From Leptotrichia shahii (lineage in GTDB: Bacteria > Fusobacteriota > Fusobacteriia > Fusobacteriales > Leptotrichiaceae): 64,000 nt of DNA. The notes under the pieces were generated by a model that saw only the letters and a list, made by a program, of their open reading frames with translations, was not told where the DNA came from and searched no databases. Each line of letters starts with the position of its first letter. The stretch's first letter is position 1. The translations under genes were made by a program, and so were the position numbers. The DNA is taken from the NCBI RefSeq assembly GCF_008327825.1, contig NZ_AP019827.1:1-64000 (forward strand), in the 5' to 3' direction. Positions 46,018 to 54,979 of the stretch are shown piece by piece.

Positions 46018-46674
46018 TTAATTATTAAAATATTTATCCCTTTCGTACATTTGATAAAGGATTCCGTGCATTATACCGACTGCAACTGTGCTTCCACCTT
46101 TCGTCCCATTCGTTCTTATAAACGGAACATTGTATTTTGAAAGCTCAGCCTTCGATTCAGGACATCCCACAAATCCAACTGGAACTCCAACTATTAATTT
46201 TGGTACATTTTCTCCTTCTTTATCCATTTTTTCAAGCAATGTAAACAACGCTGTTGGTGCATTCCCAATCACAAAAATTTTCGTTTGCGGATCCTTTAAC
46301 GCTCTTTCCAATCCAACCATCGAACGTGTAATCCCTCTTTCTTTCGCCTCTTTCGCCACATCTGGATCCGCTACCAAGCAATAAGCCTCAGCTCCAAATT
46401 TTTTCAATCCATTTTTATTTAAACCGTTAACAATCATATTAGTATCGCAATAAATTCTGCAATTCCCAGCTTCTAATGCTTCTTTCGCCGACTCAATCGG
46501 ATTATTTTGAAATTGAACAATATTTACATAATCAAAATCTCCTGTAGTATGAATCAGTCTTTTCACAATTAATTGCTCTTCCTCACTAAAATGGTCAGCT
46601 TTCCCAGCCAACCCTTCAGTTATTATTTCAAAACTTCTCACTTCTATTGATTTTGGATCTTTAATATATGACAT
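46018..46674 (-). CDS. cbiC: Cobalt-precorrin-8 methylmutase CbiC
   Basis: 218 residues. The catalytic His is in VKRLIHTTGDFDY; CRIYCDTNMIVNG and VGVPVGFVGCPESKAEL are family signatures. It moves a methyl group from C11 to C12 to give cobyrinate. A 199-base gap with an IS605-end-like remnant separates it from cbiA. Confidence 0.96.
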   Translation of the reverse strand: MSYIKDPKSIEVRSFEIITEGLAGKADHFSEEEQLIVKRLIHTTGDFDYVNIVQFQNNPIESAKEALEAGNCRIYCDTNMIVNGLNKNGLKKFGAEAYCLVADPDVAKEAKERGITRSMVGLERALKDPQTKIFVIGNAPTALFTLLEKMDKEGENVPKLIVGVPVGFVGCPESKAELSKYNVPFIRTNGTKGGSTVAVGIMHGILYQMYERDKYFNN

Positions 46675-46784
46675 ATTTCATTGTGCGATAATAACTACCA
46701 CACTCTCCTTTCTTTTTATCATTTTTCACACTTCTAATTCATTATTTTTCAAAAAAATCAAAAATTTCTCATTTTTTTAACAAT

Positions 46785-46832
46785 CGTGAAATACTCCCAA
46801 TTGTAGAAGACAGAAACTTCTTGCTATCTTTT
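46785..46832 (-). repeat. Solo IS200/IS605-type end remnant between cbiA and cbiC
   Basis: Read on the minus strand, GATAGCAAGAAGT, CTTCTACAA, GGGAG and TATTTCAC follow one another. The first blocks match the left end of the IS605-type element at 56117-56150, and the GGGAGTA.TTCAC end matches its right end at 57844-57856. No transposase is present. The rest of 46675-46873 holds nothing recognisable. Confidence 0.55.
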
Positions 46833-46873
46833 GATAAAAATTTTTAAAATTAAAATTTCTCTTCAAAATCTTC

Positions 46874-48229
46874 TTAATTTCTCTTCACATTCAACAAGAA
46901 CTCAAGAAACTCCACATTCGAGTAAAAATGAATATGTGGATACCCAGCTATCGCATTATTTTTCACATACCCACATTTCCACTCTTTCCCATTATTCTTG
47001 TAAATATCATAAAAATAGCCTTTTGAGTTATTTCTGTCCACTTCATTATTTTCCAAAATTTCCGAATAATGAAATTCATGCCCTCGCAATTTTATCCCAT
47101 TTGAAGTTTCAATATTGACATACCCAAACCTTCCAATATTTAAGCGTTTTCTCATCCCAATTTCAATATTGAAAATTCCGCACATATCAAAAATTTCTCC
47201 ATTTAATAAACGTAATTTTTTTGCCAAATACATAAATCCACCACATTCTGCAAATATTCTCACGTTATTTTTACACGTTTCAACAATACTATTTTTCATA
47301 GAAATATTTTCACTTAACTCTTTTGCAAATAATTCGGGATAGCCTCCACCAAAATAGATAAAATCTATATTTTCAGGAATTTCCTTATCACGAATTGGAC
47401 TGAACTCAACTATTTCTACTCCACAAAATTTCATCAAATCAATATTTGCTTCATAGTAAAACGAGAACGCTTCATCTCTTGCAATCGCTACTCTTTTTCC
47501 TTTAAATTTATCTTTTAGATGTCCTATTTTCGCATAATTGTCCATATTTCGACTTGACTCAAATTCTTGTGCAATTTCTTTTATTCGTTTCAAATTCAAG
47601 CAATTTTGTGCAATTTCCTTAAATAACTCCTGTTTTCGTGCATTATCTTCTTCAAAAGCCTGTTTCAAGCCTAAATGTCGACTCTCTGTAGCAAGTAGCT
47701 CATTTCTAGGAATGTAGCCCAAACATTCAATTCCCGTATATTTCTCAACTGCTTCCTTCAAGCTCTCATACAATTTTTGTGAAGAAACATTGTTAAGAAT
47801 CACACCTTTTATATTCATTCGTTCATCAAACATCTTAAATCCAAGAACTTCTGCCGCAATACTCGTCGAAATCGCCTTAGCATTCACAACTAGAATCACA
47901 GGAATATCAAGTACTCTCGCCAAATGAGCCGTACTAAAATTGTCTTTTTCGTTCCCAATTCCATCATAAAGTCCCATAACACCCTCAACAATAGAAATAT
48001 CCCTGCCTTGCGAATACATCTCAAATATCTGTCTCACAGCGTCCTCATCTGTCATAAAAATATCCAAATTGTGTGAATGGTGTCCTGTAAATACCTCATG
48101 ATGAGTCAGATCAATGTAATCTGGTCCTACCTTAAACGGAGCTACATTTTCCAAAGCAGACATTAAAATACTACTTACTGTAGTTTTACCACTCCCGCTC
48201 ATCGTTCCTGATATTAATATTTTTTTCAT
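46874..48229 (-). CDS. cbiA: Cobyrinate a,c-diamide synthase CbiA
   Basis: 451 residues. The N-terminal P-loop domain has ISGTMSGSGKTTVSSILM and KVGPDYIDLTHHEVFTG; the C-terminal glutaminase domain has the Cys in RIFAECGGFMYLAKKL. It amidates two side chains of cobyrinate. It overlaps cbiO by four bases, so the transport and synthesis genes are one unit. Confidence 0.96.
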   Translation of the reverse strand: MKKILISGTMSGSGKTTVSSILMSALENVAPFKVGPDYIDLTHHEVFTGHHSHNLDIFMTDEDAVRQIFEMYSQGRDISIVEGVMGLYDGIGNEKDNFSTAHLARVLDIPVILVVNAKAISTSIAAEVLGFKMFDERMNIKGVILNNVSSQKLYESLKEAVEKYTGIECLGYIPRNELLATESRHLGLKQAFEEDNARKQELFKEIAQNCLNLKRIKEIAQEFESSRNMDNYAKIGHLKDKFKGKRVAIARDEAFSFYYEANIDLMKFCGVEIVEFSPIRDKEIPENIDFIYFGGGYPELFAKELSENISMKNSIVETCKNNVRIFAECGGFMYLAKKLRLLNGEIFDMCGIFNIEIGMRKRLNIGRFGYVNIETSNGIKLRGHEFHYSEILENNEVDRNNSKGYFYDIYKNNGKEWKCGYVKNNAIAGYPHIHFYSNVEFLEFLLNVKRN

Positions 48230-49032
48230 AACAAATTTTTTTCCTCCAAAAATTTATAATAATCATTTTCATCAAGATTTTTATACTTGAGATAACTTTT
48301 AATTTTCAACACGTTTGGCACATTCAAATTTAGTTTTTTCAAAAATTCAAAATCCTCAAAGACTTCATCTTTATTACCTTGCCTTACAATTTTCCCTTTA
48401 TCAAGAACATAAATATAATCAGCAAATTCATAAGCGAAATCCGCATCATGTGTCGAAACCACAAGAGTTTTTCCAGCTTTGGAAAAATTATCCAAAATTT
48501 CAGAAACGCTTCTTGTATTTTTAGAATCCAGCCAAGCTGTCGGCTCATCTAAAATTAGTAATTCTGGCTCCATTGCCGTAATCGCCGCTATTGAAACCCG
48601 TTTTTTCTGACCGTAACTTAGGTGATGACAAGGTCTGTCCTTCAAATCTTCAATATTGATTTCCCTCATTGCTCTATTAACATTTTCTTCCACTTTTTCC
48701 TTAGAATATCCAAGATTTTCAGGTCCATAAGCCACTTCCTGAAAAACTAATGGAGCAAAAATTTGTATTTCAGGATCTTGAAAAATTATTCCAACTTTTC
48801 TCCTCAATTCCTCTAAGTTCTTTTTTTTATATTTAACCTTCTTCCCTTCAAAGTAAATATCCCCTTTTTGTGCCTTCAAAAGTCCATTCATTATTAAAAA
48901 TAAAGTTGATTTTCCTGAGCCATTTTCCCCAAGAAATAATGTTTTCTTACCTTTTTCAATATCCAGAGTTATATTTTTTAACGCTTCAGTTTCATTGTCA
49001 TACGAAAAAGTTATATTTTCAAGTTTAAGCAT
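48226..49032 (-). CDS. cbiO: Energy-coupling cobalt transporter ATPase CbiO
   Basis: 268 residues. Walker A LGENGSGKSTLFLIMNG, signature LSYGQKKRVSIAAITAM, Walker B LLILDEPTAWLD, switch His in VVSTHDADFA. It powers CbiMNQ cobalt uptake. It begins one base after the cbiQ stop and ends overlapping cbiA. Confidence 0.95.
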   Translation of the reverse strand: MLKLENITFSYDNETEALKNITLDIEKGKKTLFLGENGSGKSTLFLIMNGLLKAQKGDIYFEGKKVKYKKKNLEELRRKVGIIFQDPEIQIFAPLVFQEVAYGPENLGYSKEKVEENVNRAMREINIEDLKDRPCHHLSYGQKKRVSIAAITAMEPELLILDEPTAWLDSKNTRSVSEILDNFSKAGKTLVVSTHDADFAYEFADYIYVLDKGKIVRQGNKDEVFEDFEFLKKLNLNVPNVLKIKSYLKYKNLDENDYYKFLEEKNLL

Positions 49033-49033
49033 T

Positions 49034-49717
49034 TTATTTTACCACCAAATATAAGTTTATTGCAATTATTATTATTGCAAAAATTATTTCAAATCCAATT
49101 TTTTTGTATTTTCTATGAGAAAAGATGAATTCTTTTCCCATTCTTGATTCTACAGCTTTTATAGAATTAAGGTTGTAGTAATGTGTTTTTTTAAATATTG
49201 CGACTACCAACATTGGAAACGATTTCATCCCGTTTTTAAAACTGCCATATCCAAGCCGTACTTCCTGTGCATTTTTGAGCTTTTCCTTATTATCAAACAA
49301 TAAGAATATATATCTGTAAATTAATAAAAACATCTCCCTAAATATTTTTGGAAATTTCAGTTTTTCAAATATATAATCTAAATCTACAACTGGTGTCGAG
49401 CAAATAAGGAAATAAATTACTGATATTGACGAAAATGAACGTAACAAAAATGTCCAAATATCCGCTTTTATTAACCACAATGAAATTACGGTTGATAAAA
49501 TAAATAAAGCTGGAATAAAATTTAGCTTCAGCATATCTCTTGCTTTTACTTTAACAATAAACAGAAGAAGCAAATTAAACAGTATTAAATCAAAGATAAA
49601 TACTGCCTTACTTCTTGTATAAAGCAAAAATACTAATGTCATCATTGACAATGTAAATTTTATTCCAGGATTAATATTTTTTATGGGATTTGTGTAAGAT
49701 ATCTTATCTATGAGCAT
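49034..49717 (-). CDS. cbiQ: Energy-coupling cobalt transporter transmembrane protein CbiQ
   Basis: About 227 residues with several transmembrane segments (TLSMMTLVFLLYTRS, FNLLLLFIVKV, FIPALFILSTVISLWL) and the EAA-like arginine motif QEVRLGYGSFKNG contacting CbiO, and ESRMGKEFIFSHRKYK near the end. ATG 49717 is chosen because AAGGG stands upstream; a GTG at 49729 is directly against it. It overlaps cbiN by 14 bases. Confidence 0.92.
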   Translation of the reverse strand: MLIDKISYTNPIKNINPGIKFTLSMMTLVFLLYTRSKAVFIFDLILFNLLLLFIVKVKARDMLKLNFIPALFILSTVISLWLIKADIWTFLLRSFSSISVIYFLICSTPVVDLDYIFEKLKFPKIFREMFLLIYRYIFLLFDNKEKLKNAQEVRLGYGSFKNGMKSFPMLVVAIFKKTHYYNLNSIKAVESRMGKEFIFSHRKYKKIGFEIIFAIIIIAINLYLVVK

Positions 49718-50006
49718 TTTTTCTTTCACCCTTGAAATATCCTAAAACATACCCTACAACTCCTGCACCTATTGCCGCCTGCAACGCAAAAAGTAAACTT
49801 TCTGTTTCATCTCCAGGCAATTCTATTAAATTTTTAGCCCAAGGCTCATAATTAGGTTTTATCGTTTTAATTACTTCTTCTCCTTTATCATCTGAACCAC
49901 CAAATTCTGATTTTACAAGAAGCAATGGAACGACACCTATCAAAAGTATTAAAACTATTAAAATAATATTCTTTTTAAAAACACTTTTATTTTTATTCTC
50001 TGCCAT
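49704..50006 (-). CDS. cbiN: Cobalt transport protein CbiN
   Basis: 100 residues with two transmembrane helices flanking a periplasmic loop containing GGSDDKGEEVIKTIKPNYEPWAKN and a C-terminal FALQAAIGAGVVGYVLGYFKG, the CbiN pattern. Start overlaps the cbiM stop by one base. It interacts with CbiM in metal loading. Confidence 0.93.
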   Translation of the reverse strand: MAENKNKSVFKKNIILIVLILLIGVVPLLLVKSEFGGSDDKGEEVIKTIKPNYEPWAKNLIELPGDETESLLFALQAAIGAGVVGYVLGYFKGERKNAHR

Positions 50007-50713
50007 TACGCTTCCACCCCTTTTACTTCATATTTTTCAAGTATATTCATTACAACATTTGTAAGCAGTCCTTCAATTATAGCAAGTGGAATTTGAGTTA
50101 CTGCAAACACCATTCCAAATTTGATAAATGAAGCGAGTACTCCACCTTCAGGCGACGGATACGCAAGTGCCAGTTGAAAAGATGTAACAACATAAGTTGC
50201 AAGATCACCTATTGCCACTGCCAAAAATATTGCAACTGCCCTGTTCTTCTTAGCAAGTCCCTTATAAATCAAGTATGAGACAATCGGTCCAGCAATCGCC
50301 ATTGAAGCCGTATTCGCCCCAAGAGTAGTAAATCCTCCATGAGCAAGCAATCCAGCCTGAAATATCAATACAATTGTCCCTAAAATTGAAGTTGCAAACG
50401 GTCCATACAAAATAGCCGAAAGCCCTACTCCTGTTGGATGCGATGAACTTCCTGTAACTGACGGAATCTTCAATGCCGACAGCACAAAAATGAATGCTCC
50501 CGCCAATGCAAGCGTCATTTTATCTTTAATACTTCCCTTAGAAACAACCTGAAGCCTTTTTATTCCCAAAATCCAAAATGGAATACACACAACAAACCAC
50601 ACGATAACCCAATTTATTGGTAAAAATCCTTCCATAATGTGCATTGAATAACCGTTTACACCTATTAATAGCATACTAGTTAAAACTAAAAACAATAATG
50701 TTCTCTTTTTCAT
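50006..50713 (-). CDS. cbiM: Cobalt transport substrate-binding protein CbiM
   Basis: About 235 residues. After a signal-like helix comes [12 protein letters not shown], whose N-terminal His of the mature protein is the metal ligand, then the [18 protein letters not shown] and [22 protein letters not shown] blocks. ATG 50713 is preceded by AAGGAG; a GTG at 50728 is outside it. First gene of the riboswitch-controlled operon. Confidence 0.95.
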   Translation of the reverse strand: MKKRTLLFLVLTSMLLIGVNGYSMHIMEGFLPINWVIVWFVVCIPFWILGIKRLQVVSKGSIKDKMTLALAGAFIFVLSALKIPSVTGSSSHPTGVGLSAILYGPFATSILGTIVLIFQAGLLAHGGFTTLGANTASMAIAGPIVSYLIYKGLAKKNRAVAIFLAVAIGDLATYVVTSFQLALAYPSPEGGVLASFIKFGMVFAVTQIPLAIIEGLLTNVVMNILEKYEVKGVEA

Positions 50714-50752
50714 ACTTTCTCCTTCCACAATTTATTTGACATTAGACAATCT

Positions 50753-50776
50753 AAAAAAAAATCAGCTCAAAGCCGA
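50753..50776 (-). terminator. Terminator of the cobalamin riboswitch expression platform
   Basis: On the minus strand TCGGCT (complement of 50771-50776) pairs with AGCTGA (complement of 50762-50767), with one G-U, and is followed by a run of eight or nine T (A-run 50753-50761). It lies between the aptamer and cbiM, so control is probably by transcription termination. Confidence 0.7.
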
Positions 50777-50887
50777 ATTTAATATACGTCAAAATATCCA
50801 TAATAATTTTATGGAATAAATCAATAGTGATTTATTTTATTGATGTATATCAAATCTTCCCTTCCCAGAAAATTTTATATAAAAATA

Positions 50888-51040
50888 TTAGGTAAGTCTC
50901 CTGACTAACTTCATCCTACTTGTACCCTTCCCAAAATATTTACAATATTTCAGTGGATTTTTGTACTTTCGTCAGTTTCACAGTAGTGGGGGCTGTATCG
51001 GATTTTAACCGATTTCCTTATTAAGTTTGCAAAACGCCTA
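50888..51040 (-). promoter_or_regulatory. Cobalamin riboswitch aptamer
   Basis: The minus strand shows the conserved cobalamin-riboswitch series in order: ACAGCCCCCACTACTGTGA, then CCACTG, GGGAAGGG, AGTAGGATGAA and the B12-box-like AGTCAGGAGACTTACC. It lies upstream of cbiM in the 351-base gap 50729-51079. Binding of adenosylcobalamin should turn off the cobalt-uptake and cobalamin genes. Confidence 0.95.
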
Positions 51041-51055
51041 TTATTCTTTATAAAT

Positions 51056-51083
51056 ATTATATTATATTTCCTATATTTGTCAA
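51056..51083 (-). promoter_or_regulatory. Predicted promoter of the riboswitch-cbiMNQOACDE operon
   Basis: Minus-strand TTGACA (complement of 51078-51083) and TATAAT (complement of 51056-51061) are 16 bases apart. The -35 overlaps the cbiK stop codon, so the operon starts just after cbiK. Confidence 0.65.
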
Positions 51084-51829
51084 GCTAGATAATAAATATC
51101 TTTCAGTTTATCCATAAACATTTCACGAATAAACTTATATTCTCCCATTCCTTTTAAAACAGCTGTTACTTCATAGCCTTCATTTTTTAATATTGTTTTC
51201 CACGAATCTTCATCATCAGAAGACATATCATTTTTAGCATGATCTCCAGCCACTATCATAAGAGGTTTTAATAATATCCTTTTAAAGTCTTTTTCCTTCA
51301 TTTTTTCAATAATATCCTTAATAGTCACTTTTCCTTCAACAGTAGCTATGAAAATATTATTTTTTCCAGCTTTTAAATATTCATTCTGTAATTTCTGATA
51401 AGTACAATCTGCGGTACTTTCACTTCCATGCCCCATAAACACTATGGCATCATTTCCCTCAAGATCATTAAACTTTTCATTTTCTACAATTTTCTTAAAA
51501 TCATTGTCATCTATCAAAAGCGGCTTTGATATTTTTCCATATTTGTCATTAAGTTTTGAATATTCAATTCCATCTATAATATGCAGCGACATTGTTATTA
51601 TTTTTTCAAATCCTCTATCTTTCAAAGCTTTCAGCCCTTCCTCCTGATCAAATATGTGAATCCCTTCATTTTTTTCTATTATTCGTCTTATAATTCTTGA
51701 GGTATAAGCTCTTTCCACGTTTTCACTCCCATATTTTTCCTCCACTTCCCTTTGAATCAAATCAAGGCATTTTTCCCGTGTATCCCTATGTGATGTTCCA
51801 AAACTTGTTACTAAAATAGCTTTTTTCAT
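51080..51829 (-). CDS. cbiK: Sirohydrochlorin cobaltochelatase CbiK (anaerobic)
   Basis: 249 residues. N-terminal AILVTSFGTSHRDTREKCL and the two metal-binding His regions VFMGHGSES and VAGDHAKNDM identify the CbiK family. It inserts cobalt into sirohydrochlorin, the entry to anaerobic B12 synthesis. RBS GAAGGGAAGG. It lies between the ffh terminator and the cbi promoter, so it is upstream of and outside the riboswitch. Confidence 0.95.
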   Translation of the reverse strand: MKKAILVTSFGTSHRDTREKCLDLIQREVEEKYGSENVERAYTSRIIRRIIEKNEGIHIFDQEEGLKALKDRGFEKIITMSLHIIDGIEYSKLNDKYGKISKPLLIDDNDFKKIVENEKFNDLEGNDAIVFMGHGSESTADCTYQKLQNEYLKAGKNNIFIATVEGKVTIKDIIEKMKEKDFKRILLKPLMIVAGDHAKNDMSSDDEDSWKTILKNEGYEVTAVLKGMGEYKFIREMFMDKLKDIYYLA

Positions 51830-51860
51830 TTCTTTTTCCTTCCCTTCAAATTAATATTTT

Positions 51861-51893
51861 TATAAAAAAAGGCATTGAAATTTCCTATGCCTT
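51861..51893 (-). terminator. Terminator after ffh
   Basis: AAGGCAT (51869-51875) pairs with ATGCCTT (51887-51893) across an 11-base loop; on the minus strand a T-rich run follows (51861-51870). It ends 32 bases before the cbiK start, so cbiK probably depends on read-through or an overlapping promoter. Confidence 0.7.
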
Positions 51894-51910
51894 ACTGATT
51901 TCCATATTTT

Positions 51911-53248
51911 TTATTTTCTTCTGCCCTTCAAAAATCCTCCGCCAAGTCCTGGAATACCGCCACTGTTAAACATTTTCATCATTTGTTTCATTTGTTCAAA
52001 CTGTTTTATTAATTTATTTACATCATTCACTTGAACTCCGCTTCCTTTGGCAATTCTCATTTTACGGCTTCCATTTTTTAGAAGTTTTGGGTCACGTCTT
52101 TCCTGAACTGTCATTGAAAAAATGATTGCTTCAACCTTTTTCATTTCCTTTTCAGCCATTCCCATGTCAATCATGCTTGTGTCAACTCCAGGTATCATTT
52201 TCATAATTCCCGCAATTGATCCCATTTTTCTTATCATTTTAAATTGCTTTAAAAAATCTTCAAAATCAAATTGATTCTTTCTAAATTTTTCCTCCATTTT
52301 CTTGGCTTCTTTTTCATCAATGGCTTCCTGTGCTTTTTCTACAAGGGAAACAACGTCCCCCATTCCAAGAATACGTGAAGCAAGCCTGTCTGGGTGAAAT
52401 GGTGCGATGTCGTCCAGCTTTTCGCCTTCACTTATGAATTTAATTGGTTTCCCTGCAACTTCCTTTACTGAAAGGGCAGCTCCTCCACGAGTATCTCCAT
52501 CCAGTTTCGTAAGTACAACCCCAGTAATATCAAGCTGTTCATTAAATTCCTTTGCCACATTAACCGCATCCTGCCCAGTCATTCCATCAACGACAAGCAA
52601 AATCTCATTTGGATTAAAACTGTCCTTTATATCCTGCAATTCATGCATAAGCTGCTCATCAATGTGTAATCTTCCTGCCGTATCAATAATTACATAAGTT
52701 GCATGCTCCGCCTTTGAAGCCTCAATTCCCTGTTTTACGATTTCCAATGCATCTGTACTCTCATCAATCGTAAATACTGGAACTTTCACCTGCTCTCCCA
52801 ATACCTTTAATTGCTTTTTAGCAGCAGGTCTATAAACATCTGCTCCAATTAAAAACGGCTTTTCCCCTTTTGATTTCAGATGTTTAGCCAATTTTCCAGA
52901 AAATGTAGTTTTCCCAGCTCCTTGAAGTCCAGAAAGCATTATAATTGTAGGATTTTTCTCAGCTTTAGCAATTGAAACATTTGAACCTCCCAGCACTTCT
53001 ACCAATTCATCATTTACAATCTTAATGAATTGCTGTGTTGGATTAACCCCGCTAATAACCTGTTCCCCAAGAGCTTTTTCCCTAATTTTTGCCACAAAAT
53101 TCTTAGCCACAGTATAATTTACATCTGCCTCAAGCAATGCCAATCGCACTTCCCTTAAAGCATCTTTCATGTTATTTTCAGTCAACTTTCCCTGGCCGCT
53201 GACTTTTTTAAATATATCCTTAAATCTATCTCCTAAATTATTAAACAT
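51911..53248 (-). CDS. ffh: Signal recognition particle protein Ffh
   Basis: 445 residues. The N domain is followed by the SRP GTPase G domain (LSGLQGAGKTTFSGKLA, VIIDTAGRLHIDEQL, LTKLDGDTRGGAALS, GEKLDDIAPFHPDR) and a Met-rich M domain (MIRKMGSIAGIMKMIPG, MRIAKGSGV) that binds SRP RNA and signal sequences. The C-terminus is Gly/Met-rich (FNSGGIPGLGGGF). No SRP RNA gene was recognised nearby. Confidence 0.97.
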   Translation of the reverse strand: MFNNLGDRFKDIFKKVSGQGKLTENNMKDALREVRLALLEADVNYTVAKNFVAKIREKALGEQVISGVNPTQQFIKIVNDELVEVLGGSNVSIAKAEKNPTIIMLSGLQGAGKTTFSGKLAKHLKSKGEKPFLIGADVYRPAAKKQLKVLGEQVKVPVFTIDESTDALEIVKQGIEASKAEHATYVIIDTAGRLHIDEQLMHELQDIKDSFNPNEILLVVDGMTGQDAVNVAKEFNEQLDITGVVLTKLDGDTRGGAALSVKEVAGKPIKFISEGEKLDDIAPFHPDRLASRILGMGDVVSLVEKAQEAIDEKEAKKMEEKFRKNQFDFEDFLKQFKMIRKMGSIAGIMKMIPGVDTSMIDMGMAEKEMKKVEAIIFSMTVQERRDPKLLKNGSRKMRIAKGSGVQVNDVNKLIKQFEQMKQMMKMFNSGGIPGLGGGFLKGRRK

Positions 53249-53610
53249 TATTAATTTTTCTCCTTATTTTTATAATTATTTGTAAAAGTCTATGAAATTC
53301 AATTAATACAATATTTTTAAAACTTTATTTTTTTAATTTTGCTGAATATAGGATAACATATTATAGGAGAAAAAACAAGATAGAGAAATAGAGTTTATAT
53401 AGGCAAAAATTCTTATTTAATCGAGAAAATTTAAAATTTATCTAGCAAAATATTTATAAATTTACCAAAAATATTGCTAATAAATGAAATTCAAATAAAA
53501 ATCATAAGGATAAAAAACTTTTATTCACTAAAATATATCCAATCCTTTGGGCAGGAACTAATACTATTTCCCGTTAAAGTAATGGAACTATTGTAAATTC
53601 TGTTTAATAA

Positions 53611-53680
53611 GCGGTCTTGACCTCTTGCCAGAAAATGAATAAAAATATCTTCCATTTTTTAAATAGGGTTTAGTATAAAG
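53611..53680 (+). repeat. Hairpin-leader repeat, copy upstream of htrA-like gene
   Basis: GCGGTCTTGACCTCTTGCCAG and AATAAAAATAT, then CATTTTTTAAATAGGGTTTA, match the element at 26952-27025 in order and spacing. The inverted core ends about 85 bases before the next start codon. A TATAAT at 53690-53695, downstream of it, could be the -10 of the protease gene. The rest of 53249-53610 is A/T-rich with no gene visible. Confidence 0.55.
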
Positions 53681-53714
53681 TGATTTTGATATAATAGAAA
53701 CGAGGTAATTAAAT

Positions 53715-54938
53715 ATGACAAAAATGAATTTTATAAAAAAGGAAAATAAAAAATTTACTTTGCTTTCAATCTTATTTTTAGTTTTAAGCTGCTCTAATAA
53801 AACTGGAAATAATTCAGAAAGCATAGGTAACACAGCAAATACTGAACAGCAGAAAACAATTTCACCAGAAGAGCTGAAAAAATATACTAAGAATGCGGCA
53901 CAAATGCAAGATGCCTTTGTAGGCGTGCATAATAGCGTTAAAGATTCAATCGTAAATATTAGAACGAAAAAAACTGTTACAGTAAATACTTACAATCCTT
54001 TGGAAGAATTGCTATATGGACGTTCTGGAGGTCAAGAAAAACGTGAATCTGGTTCGCTTGGTTCAGGATTTGTAGTTTCAAAAGATGGGTATGTTGTTAC
54101 AAATAATCACGTTATTGACGGTGCAGATGAAATTTATGTGAAATTTTCAAATGGACGTGAATACCGTACAAAACTTGTAGGAACTTCGCCTGAAGTTGAT
54201 ATTGCCGTATTAAAAATAGATTCAAACGAAACATTTAAACCGCTGGAATTTGCAAATTCAGATCAAGTTCAAATTGGACAATGGTCAATTGCCTTTGGAA
54301 ATCCGTTAGGATTAAATGACTCAATGACTGTTGGAATCGTAAGTGCTGCTGGACGTAGTTCACTAGGAATTGAAGAAATTGAAAACTTTATTCAGACTGA
54401 TGCCGCAATTAACCAAGGAAATAGTGGAGGTCCATTAATTGACATAACAGGAAAGGTTATAGGAGTAAATACTGCGATTTATTCACAAAGTGGAGGAAGT
54501 GTAGGAATCGGATTTGCAATTCCTGCAAACTTAGTAATGACTGTAAAAGATTCAATTATTGCAACTGGTAAATTTGAAAAGCCATACATTGGTATATATT
54601 TAGGTAATTTAGATGCAGACAAAGTAAAAGCTCTTAACTTAAAATCTTCAAATGGAGTATTTGTAGCTGGTTCTGTTCCAAATGGTCCAGCCGCAGCAGC
54701 AGGAATTGCTCAAAATGACGTTATTACGGCAGTTGATGGAAAAGAAGTAAATTCTGCAGGTGCCTTCGTTGGAGAAATAGCCGCTAAAAAAGTTGGTCAA
54801 TCTGTAAAATTAACTATATTTAGAAATGGAAAACCAACAGAAGTATCAGTAACTCTTGTGAAAACTCCAAATGCCATCGAGCAGCAACGTATTATGCAAC
54901 AAAGACTGCAACAGCAACAACAACAATTTGATAGATAA
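53715..54938 (+). CDS. HtrA/DegP-family serine protease, predicted lipoprotein
   Basis: 407 residues. A lipobox (LFLVLSC) follows the N-terminal helix. The trypsin-like domain has the triad in VTNNHVIDGADE (His), EVDIAVLKID (Asp) and INQGNSGGPLID (Ser). One PDZ domain (about residues 290-385: PYIGIYLGNL..., NGVFVAGSVPNGPAAAAGI) follows, and a Gln-rich tail ends the protein. It degrades misfolded envelope proteins. A lipid anchor and a single PDZ differ from the two-PDZ soluble DegP. GAGG lies 9 bases before the ATG. Confidence 0.93.
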   Translation: MTKMNFIKKENKKFTLLSILFLVLSCSNKTGNNSESIGNTANTEQQKTISPEELKKYTKNAAQMQDAFVGVHNSVKDSIVNIRTKKTVTVNTYNPLEELLYGRSGGQEKRESGSLGSGFVVSKDGYVVTNNHVIDGADEIYVKFSNGREYRTKLVGTSPEVDIAVLKIDSNETFKPLEFANSDQVQIGQWSIAFGNPLGLNDSMTVGIVSAAGRSSLGIEEIENFIQTDAAINQGNSGGPLIDITGKVIGVNTAIYSQSGGSVGIGFAIPANLVMTVKDSIIATGKFEKPYIGIYLGNLDADKVKALNLKSSNGVFVAGSVPNGPAAAAGIAQNDVITAVDGKEVNSAGAFVGEIAAKKVGQSVKLTIFRNGKPTEVSVTLVKTPNAIEQQRIMQQRLQQQQQQFDR

Positions 54939-54945
54939 TAAAAAA

Positions 54946-54971
54946 ATCCCAGTCATTTATTTGACTGGGAT
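54946..54971. terminator. Bidirectional terminator between htrA-like and waaY-like genes
   Basis: ATCCCAGTCA (54946-54955) pairs perfectly with TGACTGGGAT (54962-54971) around TTTATT; A-run before and T-rich sequence after it serve both convergent genes. Confidence 0.88.
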
Positions 54972-54979
54972 ATATTTTT

